62,151 nucleotides of DNA from Kluyvera intermedia (GTDB lineage Bacteria > Pseudomonadota > Gammaproteobacteria > Enterobacterales > Enterobacteriaceae). The notes under the pieces are model-generated. The model searched no databases and was not told the DNA's origin. It was given only the letters and a program-made list of their open reading frames with translations. Below are positions 18,626-27,336 of this stretch, one piece after another. Numbering within the stretch: the stretch's first letter is position 1; each line of letters opens with the position of its first letter. Both the position numbers and the translations under genes were made by a program. Location: assembly GCF_021440345.1 (NCBI RefSeq), contig NZ_JAKCNS010000074.1:1-62151 (forward strand). Reading direction: 5' to 3'.

Positions 18626-19507
18626 ATGGATAAGAAAAGAGCGACGCTCATTGGATTTAGCGCCATTATTTTGTGGAGTACGATGGTGGGGCTGATTCGC
18701 GGCGTAAGCGAAGGACTTGGCCCGGTAGGCGGTGCGGCAATGATCTACAGCCTGAGCGGTCTGCTGCTGATATTTACCGTCGGCTTCCCACAGTTACGCC
18801 AAATCCCTCCGCGCTATTTGCTGGTCGGCAGCCTGTTTTTTGTCAGCTACGAAATGTGCCTGGCGCTCTCTTTAGGCTATGCCGGTACCCGCCAACAGGC
18901 GATTGAAGTCGGCATGGTGAATTATCTCTGGCCCAGCCTGACGATTTTATTTGCGATTATCTTTAATGGTCAAAAAACAACCTGGTTGGTCATCCCGGGA
19001 TTATTACTGTCGATAGTGGGTGTCACCTGGGTATTAGGCGGCGAACACGGGCTGGATATTGCGGAAATAAGCAGCAATGTTATCTCCAGCCCGCTGAGTT
19101 ATATTCTGGCATTCGTGGGTGCGTTTATCTGGGCAGCCTACTGTACGGTCACCGCGAAGTATGCCAAAGGTAAAAACGGCATCACCCTCTTTGTGTTATT
19201 GACGGCGCTAAGCCTGTGGGTGAAATTCCTGATGAGCGAACAGCCGCCGATGATCTTTAGCTGGCCGGTGGTAATTAAGCTTGTGACCTGCGCCATGTCA
19301 TTAGGATTTGCTTACGCTGCATGGAACGTAGGTATTCTTCACGGGAACGTCAGCCTGCTGGCTGCCGCCTCTTACTTTACGCCGGTATTGTCGTCGGCGC
19401 TGGCGGCATTCCTGTTAAGCGCCGCGCTCTCGTGGTCATTCTGGCAAGATGCGGCGATGGTCTGCGGTGGTTCACTGCTGTGTTGGTACGCCACCCGGCG
19501 TCCCTAA
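18626..19507 (+). CDS. yddG: aromatic amino acid / paraquat exporter YddG (DMT family)
   Basis: The 293-residue inner-membrane protein has about ten helices and two EamA-type halves. It matches E. coli YddG in length and in segments such as MVGLIRGVSEGLGPVGGAA, QAIEVGMVNYLWPSLTILFA and AYAAWNVGILHGNVSLLAAA. YddG exports aromatic amino acids in E. coli and contributes to methyl viologen export in Salmonella. It is divergent from fdnG, as in E. coli, and lies near smvA, another methyl-viologen exporter gene. The start codon has AGCATCAGGTCGGGC upstream, a modest ribosome site. Confidence 0.94.
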   Translation: MDKKRATLIGFSAIILWSTMVGLIRGVSEGLGPVGGAAMIYSLSGLLLIFTVGFPQLRQIPPRYLLVGSLFFVSYEMCLALSLGYAGTRQQAIEVGMVNYLWPSLTILFAIIFNGQKTTWLVIPGLLLSIVGVTWVLGGEHGLDIAEISSNVISSPLSYILAFVGAFIWAAYCTVTAKYAKGKNGITLFVLLTALSLWVKFLMSEQPPMIFSWPVVIKLVTCAMSLGFAYAAWNVGILHGNVSLLAAASYFTPVLSSALAAFLLSAALSWSFWQDAAMVCGGSLLCWYATRRP

Positions 19508-19560
19508 ACGTCATCGGGCGCAAGCTTGCGCCTGCGCCCAACATGATATCCAATCAATAC

Positions 19561-19677
19561 CCTAACACCGTCCACGTAAGTAAAGTGATTAGGGGAAACG
19601 CCGGGATTTGGTTCCCGGAGGGACACCAAACCCGGTGGTCGTCCCGGGTATCTCAATCTTAAACTCGGCGTGTTAGG
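19561..19677. repeat. structured intergenic element with nested inverted repeats
   Basis: CCTAACAC (19561-19568) and GTGTTAGG (19670-19677) bracket the element. Inside, ACGCCG (19598-19603) pairs with CGGCGT (19666-19671), CCGGGA with TCCCGG, TTTGGT with ACCAAA, and ACCCGG with CCGGGT. The GC-rich folding is far denser than expected between the convergent yddG and smvA genes. It may be a MITE-like repeat, a structured RNA or a complex terminator. A stretch AAGTAAAGTGATTAGGGG faintly recalls the ERIC core, but the rest does not match. Confidence 0.45.
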
Positions 19678-19688
19678 CAACATCAGAC

Positions 19689-21162
19689 TTATACCGGATT
19701 CGGTACTTTAGCCAGCCCGCGCCAAATCCCGCCTGCCAACAGCAGCAGTAAAACACCCGCCGTGCCCAGCGCCACGCTGTGGGCGCTAATAAACGCCGTT
19801 TGTGCCGCTTCAACCAATGCCTGCGCCGGAATAACCGGCAGCGACTGCGCCAATTGACGATGCCGCGCGGGTAGCGGATTCGCTATCCAGATTCTGTGGT
19901 AACACAATCGCCGCGCCGTAGCTGCGGGTCAGAATCAGGCCAAACAGCGCAATCCCCAACCCGGCACCCAGCTCATAGGCCATGGTTTCGATAGCCCCTG
20001 CTGCCGCCGCTTTCTCTTTCGGTGCCGCCGCCATAATCGCCGACGTTGACGCTAACAGCGCGCTCGCGGCGCTAAAGCCCAGCAGCGCCATCAGCCCCCA
20101 TGCCTGCCACTGTTGGGTGCTGAAATCCGTGACCGACAGGCCGAGGAAACTAAATGCGCTCAGCAGCATGCCACCGGTCGCGACCTGCCGCAGTCCCAGT
20201 CGTGAAACCAGTATCCCAGCAATTGGGCCGCTGAAACCGCTGGCAACCATCACCGGCAGCATAAACATCCCCGCCTCAAACGGCGTTTTCTGATGCACAA
20301 ACTGCAGTTCCTGCGCCATCAGCAGTTCAAAGCCCACCAGCGTGACCAGCGCCGTCATGGCCATCACCACGCCGCTGAGGATGATGCGATGGGTAAAGAG
20401 ACGCATATCAATCATCGGGCGAGTCGCCGCCAGCTGTTGGCGAACAAACGTCACCAGCAGTAGCAGACCGACCAGCGCCACCGATGCGGTGATCCACGGA
20501 GCTAATTGCCCTTTCAGCGCCGCTTTGGCGCTATACACCAGCATCAAAATGGCGGCGATCAGCATCAGTGCCTGAGTCAGGTTCAGCGGCTGCTCGCGGC
20601 GCGCCGGTTGCCGTGGAACCAGGCGCGCACTGCACACCATCACCACCAGCACAATCGGCACGTTAATCAGGAATACCGATCCCCAGTAGAAGTGCTCCAG
20701 CAGCAGGCCGCCCACCAGCGGGCCAAACGCCGCACCGCCGGAACCTACCGCTGCCCACAGCCCCAGCGCCATATTGCGATGTTTAGCTTCAGCGAAGGTG
20801 CTACGGATCCCCGCCAGCGTCGCCGGCACAATCATTGCGGCCCCGACCGCCAGCAGCGAGCGGGATGCAATAAGCGCCAGCGCGGTGGGTGAAAACGCCG
20901 CCGCCAGCGAAGCGACGCCAAATATCCCGCTGCCGAGCAGCAGCAAGCGTTTAAAACCAATTTTATCGCCGAGCGCACCCATCGGCAGTACCATCCCGGC
21001 CATCACTAATGAATAAATATCAATGATCCACAGCAGCTCATTGCCGCTGGTTCCCAGCGCGACGCTGAGCGTCGGTGCCGCTACGTGCAGCACGGTTGCG
21101 TCAATCGCCACCGGGATATAGACCATCAAAATTGCCATAAGCGTTAACCATTGGCGTGACAT
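19689..21162 (-). pseudogene. smvA: MFS efflux pump SmvA, frameshifted near the C-terminus
   Basis: SmvA is a 14-helix DHA2-family proton antiporter that exports methyl viologen, acriflavine and cationic biocides. From 21162 (MSRQWLTLMAIL) the frame follows Salmonella SmvA to ATRAASSIG near 19862, then reads unrelated residues and stops at 19810. The lost C-terminus continues in another frame: QLAQSLPVIPAQALVEAAQ, FISAHSVALGTAG, a final helix, stop at 19689. The break falls in the word CAATTGGC. Salmonella has SSMGEAVQLA here, so a deletion between two CAATTGGC copies would explain it. The product would lose its last helix. Activity is uncertain, and a sequencing error is the alternative. Confidence 0.8.
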
Positions 21163-21187
21163 AGTTCCTTTCCTCATTTCATTTATG

Positions 21188-21239
21188 TTGGACACTTGTC
21201 CAGGAAAAGGATCCTGCCGGATTGTTGAACGCATGTCCA
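21188..21239. promoter_or_regulatory. candidate SmvR operators
   Basis: Two aligned dyads lie between the divergent smvA and smvR genes: TTGGACACTTGTCCAG (21188-21203; TGGACA and TGTCCA are a perfect inverted repeat) and TTGAACGCATGTCCAA (21224-21239). Both fit TTGrACrCwTGTCCAr. SmvR is the known TetR-type repressor of smvA in Klebsiella; that these dyads are its sites is inferred. Confidence 0.65.
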
Positions 21240-21282
21240 ATTTTTTGTTATTCTCAGTTAAACCCCACTTAAACAAAGAAAA

Positions 21283-21864
21283 ATGAACTATTTAACTCGG
21301 GATGAACGGCGGGAAGTGATCCTAAAAGCGGCGATGCAGGTGGCGCTCAGCGGCGGCTTTACGGCAATGACCGTTCGCCATATCGCGACTATTGCCGGTG
21401 TCGCCAGCGGTCAGGTGCATCATCACTTCACCTCTATTGGCGAACTTAAAGCGCTGGCCTTCGTGCGGCTCATTCGCGAAATGCTCGATATGCCGCTGGT
21501 CCCTGACGATGCGAACTGGCAGGAACGGCTGTTTGCGATGGTCGGCAGCGATGATGGCCGGCTTGAGCCCTACATTCGCCTGTGGCGTGAAGCGCAGCTG
21601 CTGGCCGACAGCGATGCCGATATTAAGGGCGCGTACCTGTTAACGATGGACATGTGGCACAAAGAAACCGTCGCGCTCATTTTGCAAGGAACCGAGGCCA
21701 ATGAATTCCGACCGATTGATAATGCAGACAATATTGCCTGGCGATTAATTGCCTTAGTTTGTGGCTTAGATGGAATATATGCGCTAGGGATGAACGAAAT
21801 TAATGATGAAACCTTCACTCGCTATATACAACATTATATTACGCTAGAGCTCAATCCCGTTTAA
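21283..21864 (+). CDS. smvR: TetR-family repressor SmvR
   Basis: The 193-residue protein has a TetR helix-turn-helix at about residues 8-55 (VRHIATIAGVASGQVHHHF is the recognition part) and an all-helical ligand domain. Its divergent placement beside smvA matches smvR of Klebsiella, whose loss raises SmvA expression and tolerance to chlorhexidine and other cationic biocides. The start at 21283 lacks a strong Shine-Dalgarno. The regulator looks intact although its presumed target smvA is frameshifted. Confidence 0.88.
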   Translation: MNYLTRDERREVILKAAMQVALSGGFTAMTVRHIATIAGVASGQVHHHFTSIGELKALAFVRLIREMLDMPLVPDDANWQERLFAMVGSDDGRLEPYIRLWREAQLLADSDADIKGAYLLTMDMWHKETVALILQGTEANEFRPIDNADNIAWRLIALVCGLDGIYALGMNEINDETFTRYIQHYITLELNPV

Positions 21865-22041
21865 TTTACATTTAGTAACAATTAACAACGTTTTATTCAC
21901 GGCGCGTTTTCTTACAACGCGCTTTTTTTATCTATTCTTCAACGATAAAGAGATAAAACGGCCTGGCGACAATAATCTCCCTCTACCTACTTCGCTGTTT
22001 TTCCTTTATTTCTTTTTTATGACGTTTCTTTCGAGGGTATT

Positions 22042-23427
22042 ATGGCAAATAATGAGAAAGAGAATCATTACCTTTTAAAAGGCTGGAAACCTGAAAACTC
22101 AGCCTTCTGGGAAAATAAAGGAAAATCAATTGCAAGAAGAAACCTGTGGATATCCGTTGCCTGTTTATTACTCGCCTTCTGCGTCTGGATGTTATTTAGT
22201 GCAGTTGCGGTAAATCTCAATAAAGTCGGATTTAATTTCACCACTGACCAACTATTTTTATTAACCGCATTACCTTCTCTTTCCGGTGCGATATTACGCG
22301 TACCCTACTCCTTTATGGTACCTATGATCGGCGGCCGTCGCTGGACGGTTATCAGCACCATTATCCTTGTCGTTCCGTGCATTTGGCTGGGAGTCGCCAT
22401 TCAAAATACCGCTACTCCGTACTGGGTATTTATTACCATCGCGCTGCTGTGCGGTTTTGCCGGCGCTAACTTCGCTTCCAGCATGGGCAATATCAGTTTC
22501 TTCTTCCCGAAAGCCAAACAGGGCAGCGCCCTTGGCATCAACGGTGGCCTTGGTAACCTCGGCGTCAGCGTGATGCAAATGGTCGCCCCGGCGGTCATTT
22601 TCCTGCCGATGTTTACCTTTATCGGTATTCACGGCGTGGCTCAGGAAGACGGCTCAACCCTGTCACTCAGCAATGCCGCCATCATTTGGGTACCGCTGCT
22701 GATTATCGCAACGCTCGCCGCCTGGTTTGGCATGAACGATATTGCCAGCTCGAAAGCGTCGGTGCGCGATCAGCTACCGGTGCTTAAGCGCCCGCATATG
22801 TGGCTGCTGAGTCTGCTTTATCTGGCCACCTTTGGCTCGTTTATCGGTTTCTCCGCCGGGTTTGCCATGCTGGCGAAAACCCAGTTCCCGGACGTCAACA
22901 TCCTGAAACTGGCGTTCTTCGGGCCATTTATCGGCGCGCTGGCGCGTTCGTTTGGCGGGGTCATTTCTGACCGTCTGGGCGGCGTCAAGGTCACGCTGGT
23001 GAACTTCATTCTGATGGCGTTATTTAGCGGCCTGCTGTTCCTCACCCTACCGGGCAGCGGCTCCGGCAGCTTCGTCGCCTTCTACGTGGTGTTTATGGGG
23101 CTGTTCCTCACCGCCGGTCTGGGCAGCGGCTCGACCTTCCAGATGATTGCGGTGATCTTCCGCCAAATCACCATCGACAGCGTGAAAAAGCGCGGCGGCA
23201 GCGATGAAGAGGCGCAGCACGAAGCGGTCACCGATACCGCGGCGGCGCTCGGCTTTATCTCGGCCATCGGCGCTGTCGGCGGCTTTTTCATTCCCAAAGC
23301 GTTCGGCACCTCTTTAGCCATGACCGGTTCGCCGGTTGGCGCCATGAAAGTGTTCTTTGTCTTCTACGTCGTTTGCGTGCTGGTGACCTGGCTGGTCTAC
23401 GGCCGCCGTAAGCCGACAACCAAATAA
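22042..23427 (+). CDS. narU: nitrate/nitrite transporter NarU
   Basis: The 461-residue MFS protein has about twelve helices and is close to E. coli NarU (462 residues). It has the nitrate-porter signatures GFAGANFASSMGNISFFFP, then GSALGINGGLGNLGVSVMQ, and AGLGSGSTFQMIAVIF in the second half. It moves nitrate in and nitrite out for the adjacent cytoplasmic-facing nitrate reductase. The start has GAGGGTATT upstream. It leads the narUZYWV cluster, about 170 bases before narZ, as in E. coli, where this set is RpoS-linked and largely nitrate-independent. Confidence 0.95.
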   Translation: MANNEKENHYLLKGWKPENSAFWENKGKSIARRNLWISVACLLLAFCVWMLFSAVAVNLNKVGFNFTTDQLFLLTALPSLSGAILRVPYSFMVPMIGGRRWTVISTIILVVPCIWLGVAIQNTATPYWVFITIALLCGFAGANFASSMGNISFFFPKAKQGSALGINGGLGNLGVSVMQMVAPAVIFLPMFTFIGIHGVAQEDGSTLSLSNAAIIWVPLLIIATLAAWFGMNDIASSKASVRDQLPVLKRPHMWLLSLLYLATFGSFIGFSAGFAMLAKTQFPDVNILKLAFFGPFIGALARSFGGVISDRLGGVKVTLVNFILMALFSGLLFLTLPGSGSGSFVAFYVVFMGLFLTAGLGSGSTFQMIAVIFRQITIDSVKKRGGSDEEAQHEAVTDTAAALGFISAIGAVGGFFIPKAFGTSLAMTGSPVGAMKVFFVFYVVCVLVTWLVYGRRKPTTK

Positions 23428-23595
23428 ATAGAACGATTCCCTACGTCATGAACGTTGTAGGACGGCAGCAAAGCAACGCCTCACCCGCGATGGACAACCG
23501 TCTGCTGCGGGTGAGGCATCTGCAACGTCAACGATGGCGGAAAAATGTGAGCAGTGTAACCACGGAGACTTTGTCTTCCGTCAGGAGAAGATGTC

Positions 23596-26500
23596 ATGAG
23601 CAAACTACTGGATCGCTTTCGCTACTTTAAGCAGAAAGGCGAGACCTTTGCCAACGGTCACGGACAGGTCTATGACAACAACCGTGATTGGGAAGATAGC
23701 TACCGTCAGCGCTGGCAGTTCGACAAAATCGTCCGCTCCACGCACGGCGTGAACTGTACAGGCTCATGCAGCTGGAAGATTTACGTCAAAAACGGCCTGG
23801 TCACCTGGGAAACCCAACAAACCGACTACCCTCGCACCCGCCCCGACCTGCCTAACCATGAACCGCGCGGCTGCCCTCGCGGTGCCAGCTACTCCTGGTA
23901 TCTGTATAGCGCCAACCGTTTGAAGTACCCGCTGGCGCGCAGAAAGCTGATTGAACTGTGGCGTGAAGCGCTGGCGCAGAACCCCGACCCGGTACTGGCC
24001 TGGGATAGCATTATGCAAAGCCCGGAAAAGACCCGCGGCTACAAAGAGGCGCGCGGTAAAGGCGGTTTCGTTCGCTCCTCATGGAAAGAGCTTAACCAGC
24101 TGATTGCCGCCGCCAACGTCTGGACCATCAAAAACTTCGGCCCGGACCGCGTGGCGGGCTTCTCGCCGATTCCGGCGATGTCGATGGTCTCTTATGCCGC
24201 CGGGACCCGCTATCTGTCGCTGATTGGCGGCACCTGCCTGAGCTTCTACGACTGGTACTGCGACCTGCCACCAGCATCGCCGATGACCTGGGGCGAGCAG
24301 ACTGATGTGCCGGAATCTGCCGACTGGTACAACTCCAGCTATATCATCGCCTGGGGTTCCAACGTGCCGCAGACCCGTACTCCGGATGCCCACTTCTTCA
24401 CTGAAGTGCGCTACAAGGGCACCAAAACCGTCGCCATCACCCCTGACTTCTCCGAAGTCGCCAAGCTCAGCGACCAGTGGCTGGCGCCGAAACAAGGTAC
24501 CGACAGCGCGCTGGCGATGGCCATGGGCCATGTGATTTTAAAAGCCTTCCACCTCGACAACCCTAGCGACTACTTTATCAACTACTGCCGTCGCTATACC
24601 GACATGCCGATGCTGGTGATGCTCGATAGTCGCGATGACGGTTCTTACACCGCAGGCCGCCTGCTACGCGCCGCCGATCTGGTCGATGGGCTCGGCGAAA
24701 GCAACAATCCAGAATGGAAAACCGTAGCCTATGACAGCAATGGCGAACTGGTGGCGCCTAACGGTTCGATTGGTTTCCGCTGGGGCGAGAAAGGCAAATG
24801 GAACCTGCAAACGCTGGCCGGGGGCAAAGAAGCTGAACTCACCCTTTCGCTGCTCGAGAATCGCGATACTGTGGTTGGCGTCGCGTTCCCTTACTTTGGC
24901 GGTAACGAAAACCCGCACTTCAGAAGCGTGAAGCAGGATCCGATTCTGGTGCGTCAGCTGCCGGCAAAACAGCTGACCTTTGCCGACGGCAGCAGCCGTC
25001 TGGTGGTGAGCGTCTACGATTTGGTACTGGCAAACTACGGCCTCGATCGCGGCCTGAATGATGACCTGGCGGCAAAAGGGTTCGACGAGGTCAAAGCCTA
25101 TACCCCTGCCTGGGCCGAGCAGATTACCGGGGTTTCACGGCATAACATTGAGAAAATCGCGCTGGAGTTCGCCGATACCGCGCACAAAACGCACGGCCGG
25201 TCGATGATTATCCTCGGTGCCGGGGTCAACCACTGGTACCACATGGACATGAACTACCGCGGCATGATCAACATGCTGGTGTTCTGCGGCTGCGTCGGCC
25301 AAAGCGGCGGCGGCTGGGCGCACTATGTCGGCCAGGAAAAGCTGCGTCCGCAAACCGGTTGGTTACCGCTGGCCTTCGCGCTGGACTGGAATCGTCCGCC
25401 GCGCCAGATGAACAGCACCTCCTACTTCTACAACCACGCCAGCCAGTGGCGCTACGAAAAACTGACCGCCCAGGAATTGCTTTCCCCGTTGGCTAACCCG
25501 GATAACTATACCGGTCATCTGATCGACTTTAACGTCCGCGCCGAGCGTATGGGCTGGCTGCCTTCCGCGCCACAGCTTAACGTTAACCCGCTGACGGTGA
25601 AGGCCAAAGCCGAAGAATTGGGGATGACTCCGCAGGAGTACACCGTGCAGGCGCTGAAATCCGGCGATATCCGCATGGCCTGCGAACAGCCTGACAACGG
25701 TAAAAACCACCCGCGCAACATGTTTATCTGGCGCTCTAACCTGTTGGGTTCGTCCGGCAAGGGCCACGAATACATGCTGAAGTATCTGCTGGGTGCCGAC
25801 AGCGGGATTCAGGGTGAGGATTTGGGCTCGACCGATGACGTCAAGCCGGAGGAAGTGGAATGGCAGACCGCGGCGCTGGAAGGCAAGCTCGACCTGCTGG
25901 TGACGCTGGATTTCCGCATGTCCAGTACCTGTCTGTTCTCCGATATCGTCCTGCCAACCGCCACCTGGTATGAAAAAGACGATATGAACACCTCGGATAT
26001 GCATCCGTTTATCCACCCGCTCTCCGCCGCCGTTGACCCGGCATGGGAGTCAAAAAGCGACTGGGATATCTACAAAGGGATCGCCAAATCGTTCTCGGAA
26101 ATCTGCCAGGGACATCTGGGCACCGAAACCGACGTGGTGTTACAGCCACTGCAGCACGACTCCCCGGCGGAGCTGGCGCAGCCGTTCGCCATTCAGGACT
26201 GGCGTAAAGGCGAGTGTGACCTGATTCCGGGTAAAACCGCGCCGAACATTATCGCCGTAGAGCGCGACTATCCGGCTACCTACGAGCGATTTACCTCCCT
26301 TGGCCCGCTGATGGATAAGCTCGGTAACGGCGGTAAAGGGATTGCGTGGAAAACCCAGACCGAAGTCGATTTCCTCGGCAAGCTCAACTACGTCAAGCTC
26401 GATGGCCCTGCGAAAGGCCGCCCGTGCATTGAGACCGCGATTGACGCCTCCGAAGTGATCCTCGCCCTCGCCCCGGAAACCAACGGCCAGGTGGCGGTAA

Positions 26501-27336
26501 GAGCCTGGGCCGCGCTGGGGGAATTTACCGGGCTCGACCATAAACATCTGGCGACCAACAAAGAAGACGAGAAAATCCGCTTCCGCGATATTCAGGCGCA
26601 GCCGCGTAAGATTATCTCCAGCCCCACCTGGTCGGGTCTGGAAGATGAGCACGTCTCCTATAACGCCGGTTACACCAACGTCCATGAGCTGATCCCATGG
26701 CGCACCGTCTCCGGACGTCAATCGCTGTATCAGGATCACCCGTGGATGCGCGATTTTGGCGAAAGCCTGGTGGCCTATCGCCCGCCGATTGATACCCGCA
26801 GCGTCAGCCATATGAACGAGATCCCGCCCAACGGTTTCCCGGAAAAAGCGCTCAACTTCCTGACGCCGCACCAGAAATGGGGCATTCACTCCACCTACAG
26901 CGAAAACCTGCTAATGCTGACGTTGTCGCGCGGTGGCCCTATCGTTTGGCTGAGCGAAACCGACGCCAAAGAGCTGGGCATTGCCGATAACGACTGGATT
27001 GAAGCGTTTAACGCCAACGGTGCGCTCACCGCCCGCGCGGTGGTCAGCCAGCGCGTGCCGCCGGGGATGACCATGATGTACCACGCCCAGGAACGCATTA
27101 TGAATATTCCAGGCTCGGAGATAACCGGACGACGCGGCGGCATTCACAACTCGGTCACCCGTATTTGCCCGAAACCGACCCACATGATCGGCGGTTACGC
27201 GCAGCTGGCCTACAGCTTCAACTACTACGGAACGGTCGGTTCGAACCGTGATGAATTCATTATGATTCGCAAAATGAAGAACATTAATTGGCTGGATGAT
27301 GAAGGCAATGATCAGGTTCAGGAGGCGTCAAAATGA
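23596..27336 (+). CDS. narZ: nitrate reductase Z, molybdenum alpha subunit
   Basis: The 1246-residue catalytic subunit reduces nitrate to nitrite on the cytoplasmic face using a bis-MGD molybdenum cofactor. Length and sequence match E. coli NarZ. The FS0 cluster region is RSTHGVNCTGSCSW, with His50 as the expected ligand and Cys at 54 and 58. Later conserved blocks include GTCLSFYDWYCDLPPASPMT, CGCVGQSGGGWAHYVGQEKL and LDFRMSSTCLFSDIVLPTAT. The start at 23596 follows TCAGGAGAAGATGTC. It overlaps narY by four bases (ATGA). The neighbours narU, fdnGHI and yddG argue for narZ rather than narG. Confidence 0.96.
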   Translation: MSKLLDRFRYFKQKGETFANGHGQVYDNNRDWEDSYRQRWQFDKIVRSTHGVNCTGSCSWKIYVKNGLVTWETQQTDYPRTRPDLPNHEPRGCPRGASYSWYLYSANRLKYPLARRKLIELWREALAQNPDPVLAWDSIMQSPEKTRGYKEARGKGGFVRSSWKELNQLIAAANVWTIKNFGPDRVAGFSPIPAMSMVSYAAGTRYLSLIGGTCLSFYDWYCDLPPASPMTWGEQTDVPESADWYNSSYIIAWGSNVPQTRTPDAHFFTEVRYKGTKTVAITPDFSEVAKLSDQWLAPKQGTDSALAMAMGHVILKAFHLDNPSDYFINYCRRYTDMPMLVMLDSRDDGSYTAGRLLRAADLVDGLGESNNPEWKTVAYDSNGELVAPNGSIGFRWGEKGKWNLQTLAGGKEAELTLSLLENRDTVVGVAFPYFGGNENPHFRSVKQDPILVRQLPAKQLTFADGSSRLVVSVYDLVLANYGLDRGLNDDLAAKGFDEVKAYTPAWAEQITGVSRHNIEKIALEFADTAHKTHGRSMIILGAGVNHWYHMDMNYRGMINMLVFCGCVGQSGGGWAHYVGQEKLRPQTGWLPLAFALDWNRPPRQMNSTSYFYNHASQWRYEKLTAQELLSPLANPDNYTGHLIDFNVRAERMGWLPSAPQLNVNPLTVKAKAEELGMTPQEYTVQALKSGDIRMACEQPDNGKNHPRNMFIWRSNLLGSSGKGHEYMLKYLLGADSGIQGEDLGSTDDVKPEEVEWQTAALEGKLDLLVTLDFRMSSTCLFSDIVLPTATWYEKDDMNTSDMHPFIHPLSAAVDPAWESKSDWDIYKGIAKSFSEICQGHLGTETDVVLQPLQHDSPAELAQPFAIQDWRKGECDLIPGKTAPNIIAVERDYPATYERFTSLGPLMDKLGNGGKGIAWKTQTEVDFLGKLNYVKLDGPAKGRPCIETAIDASEVILALAPETNGQVAVRAWAALGEFTGLDHKHLATNKEDEKIRFRDIQAQPRKIISSPTWSGLEDEHVSYNAGYTNVHELIPWRTVSGRQSLYQDHPWMRDFGESLVAYRPPIDTRSVSHMNEIPPNGFPEKALNFLTPHQKWGIHSTYSENLLMLTLSRGGPIVWLSETDAKELGIADNDWIEAFNANGALTARAVVSQRVPPGMTMMYHAQERIMNIPGSEITGRRGGIHNSVTRICPKPTHMIGGYAQLAYSFNYYGTVGSNRDEFIMIRKMKNINWLDDEGNDQVQEASK

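Noticed and set aside
19578-19595. Similarity of AAGTAAAGTGATTAGGGG to the ERIC core.
   Set aside because: Only the central word is similar; the rest of the 117-bp element does not follow the ERIC consensus that I recall.
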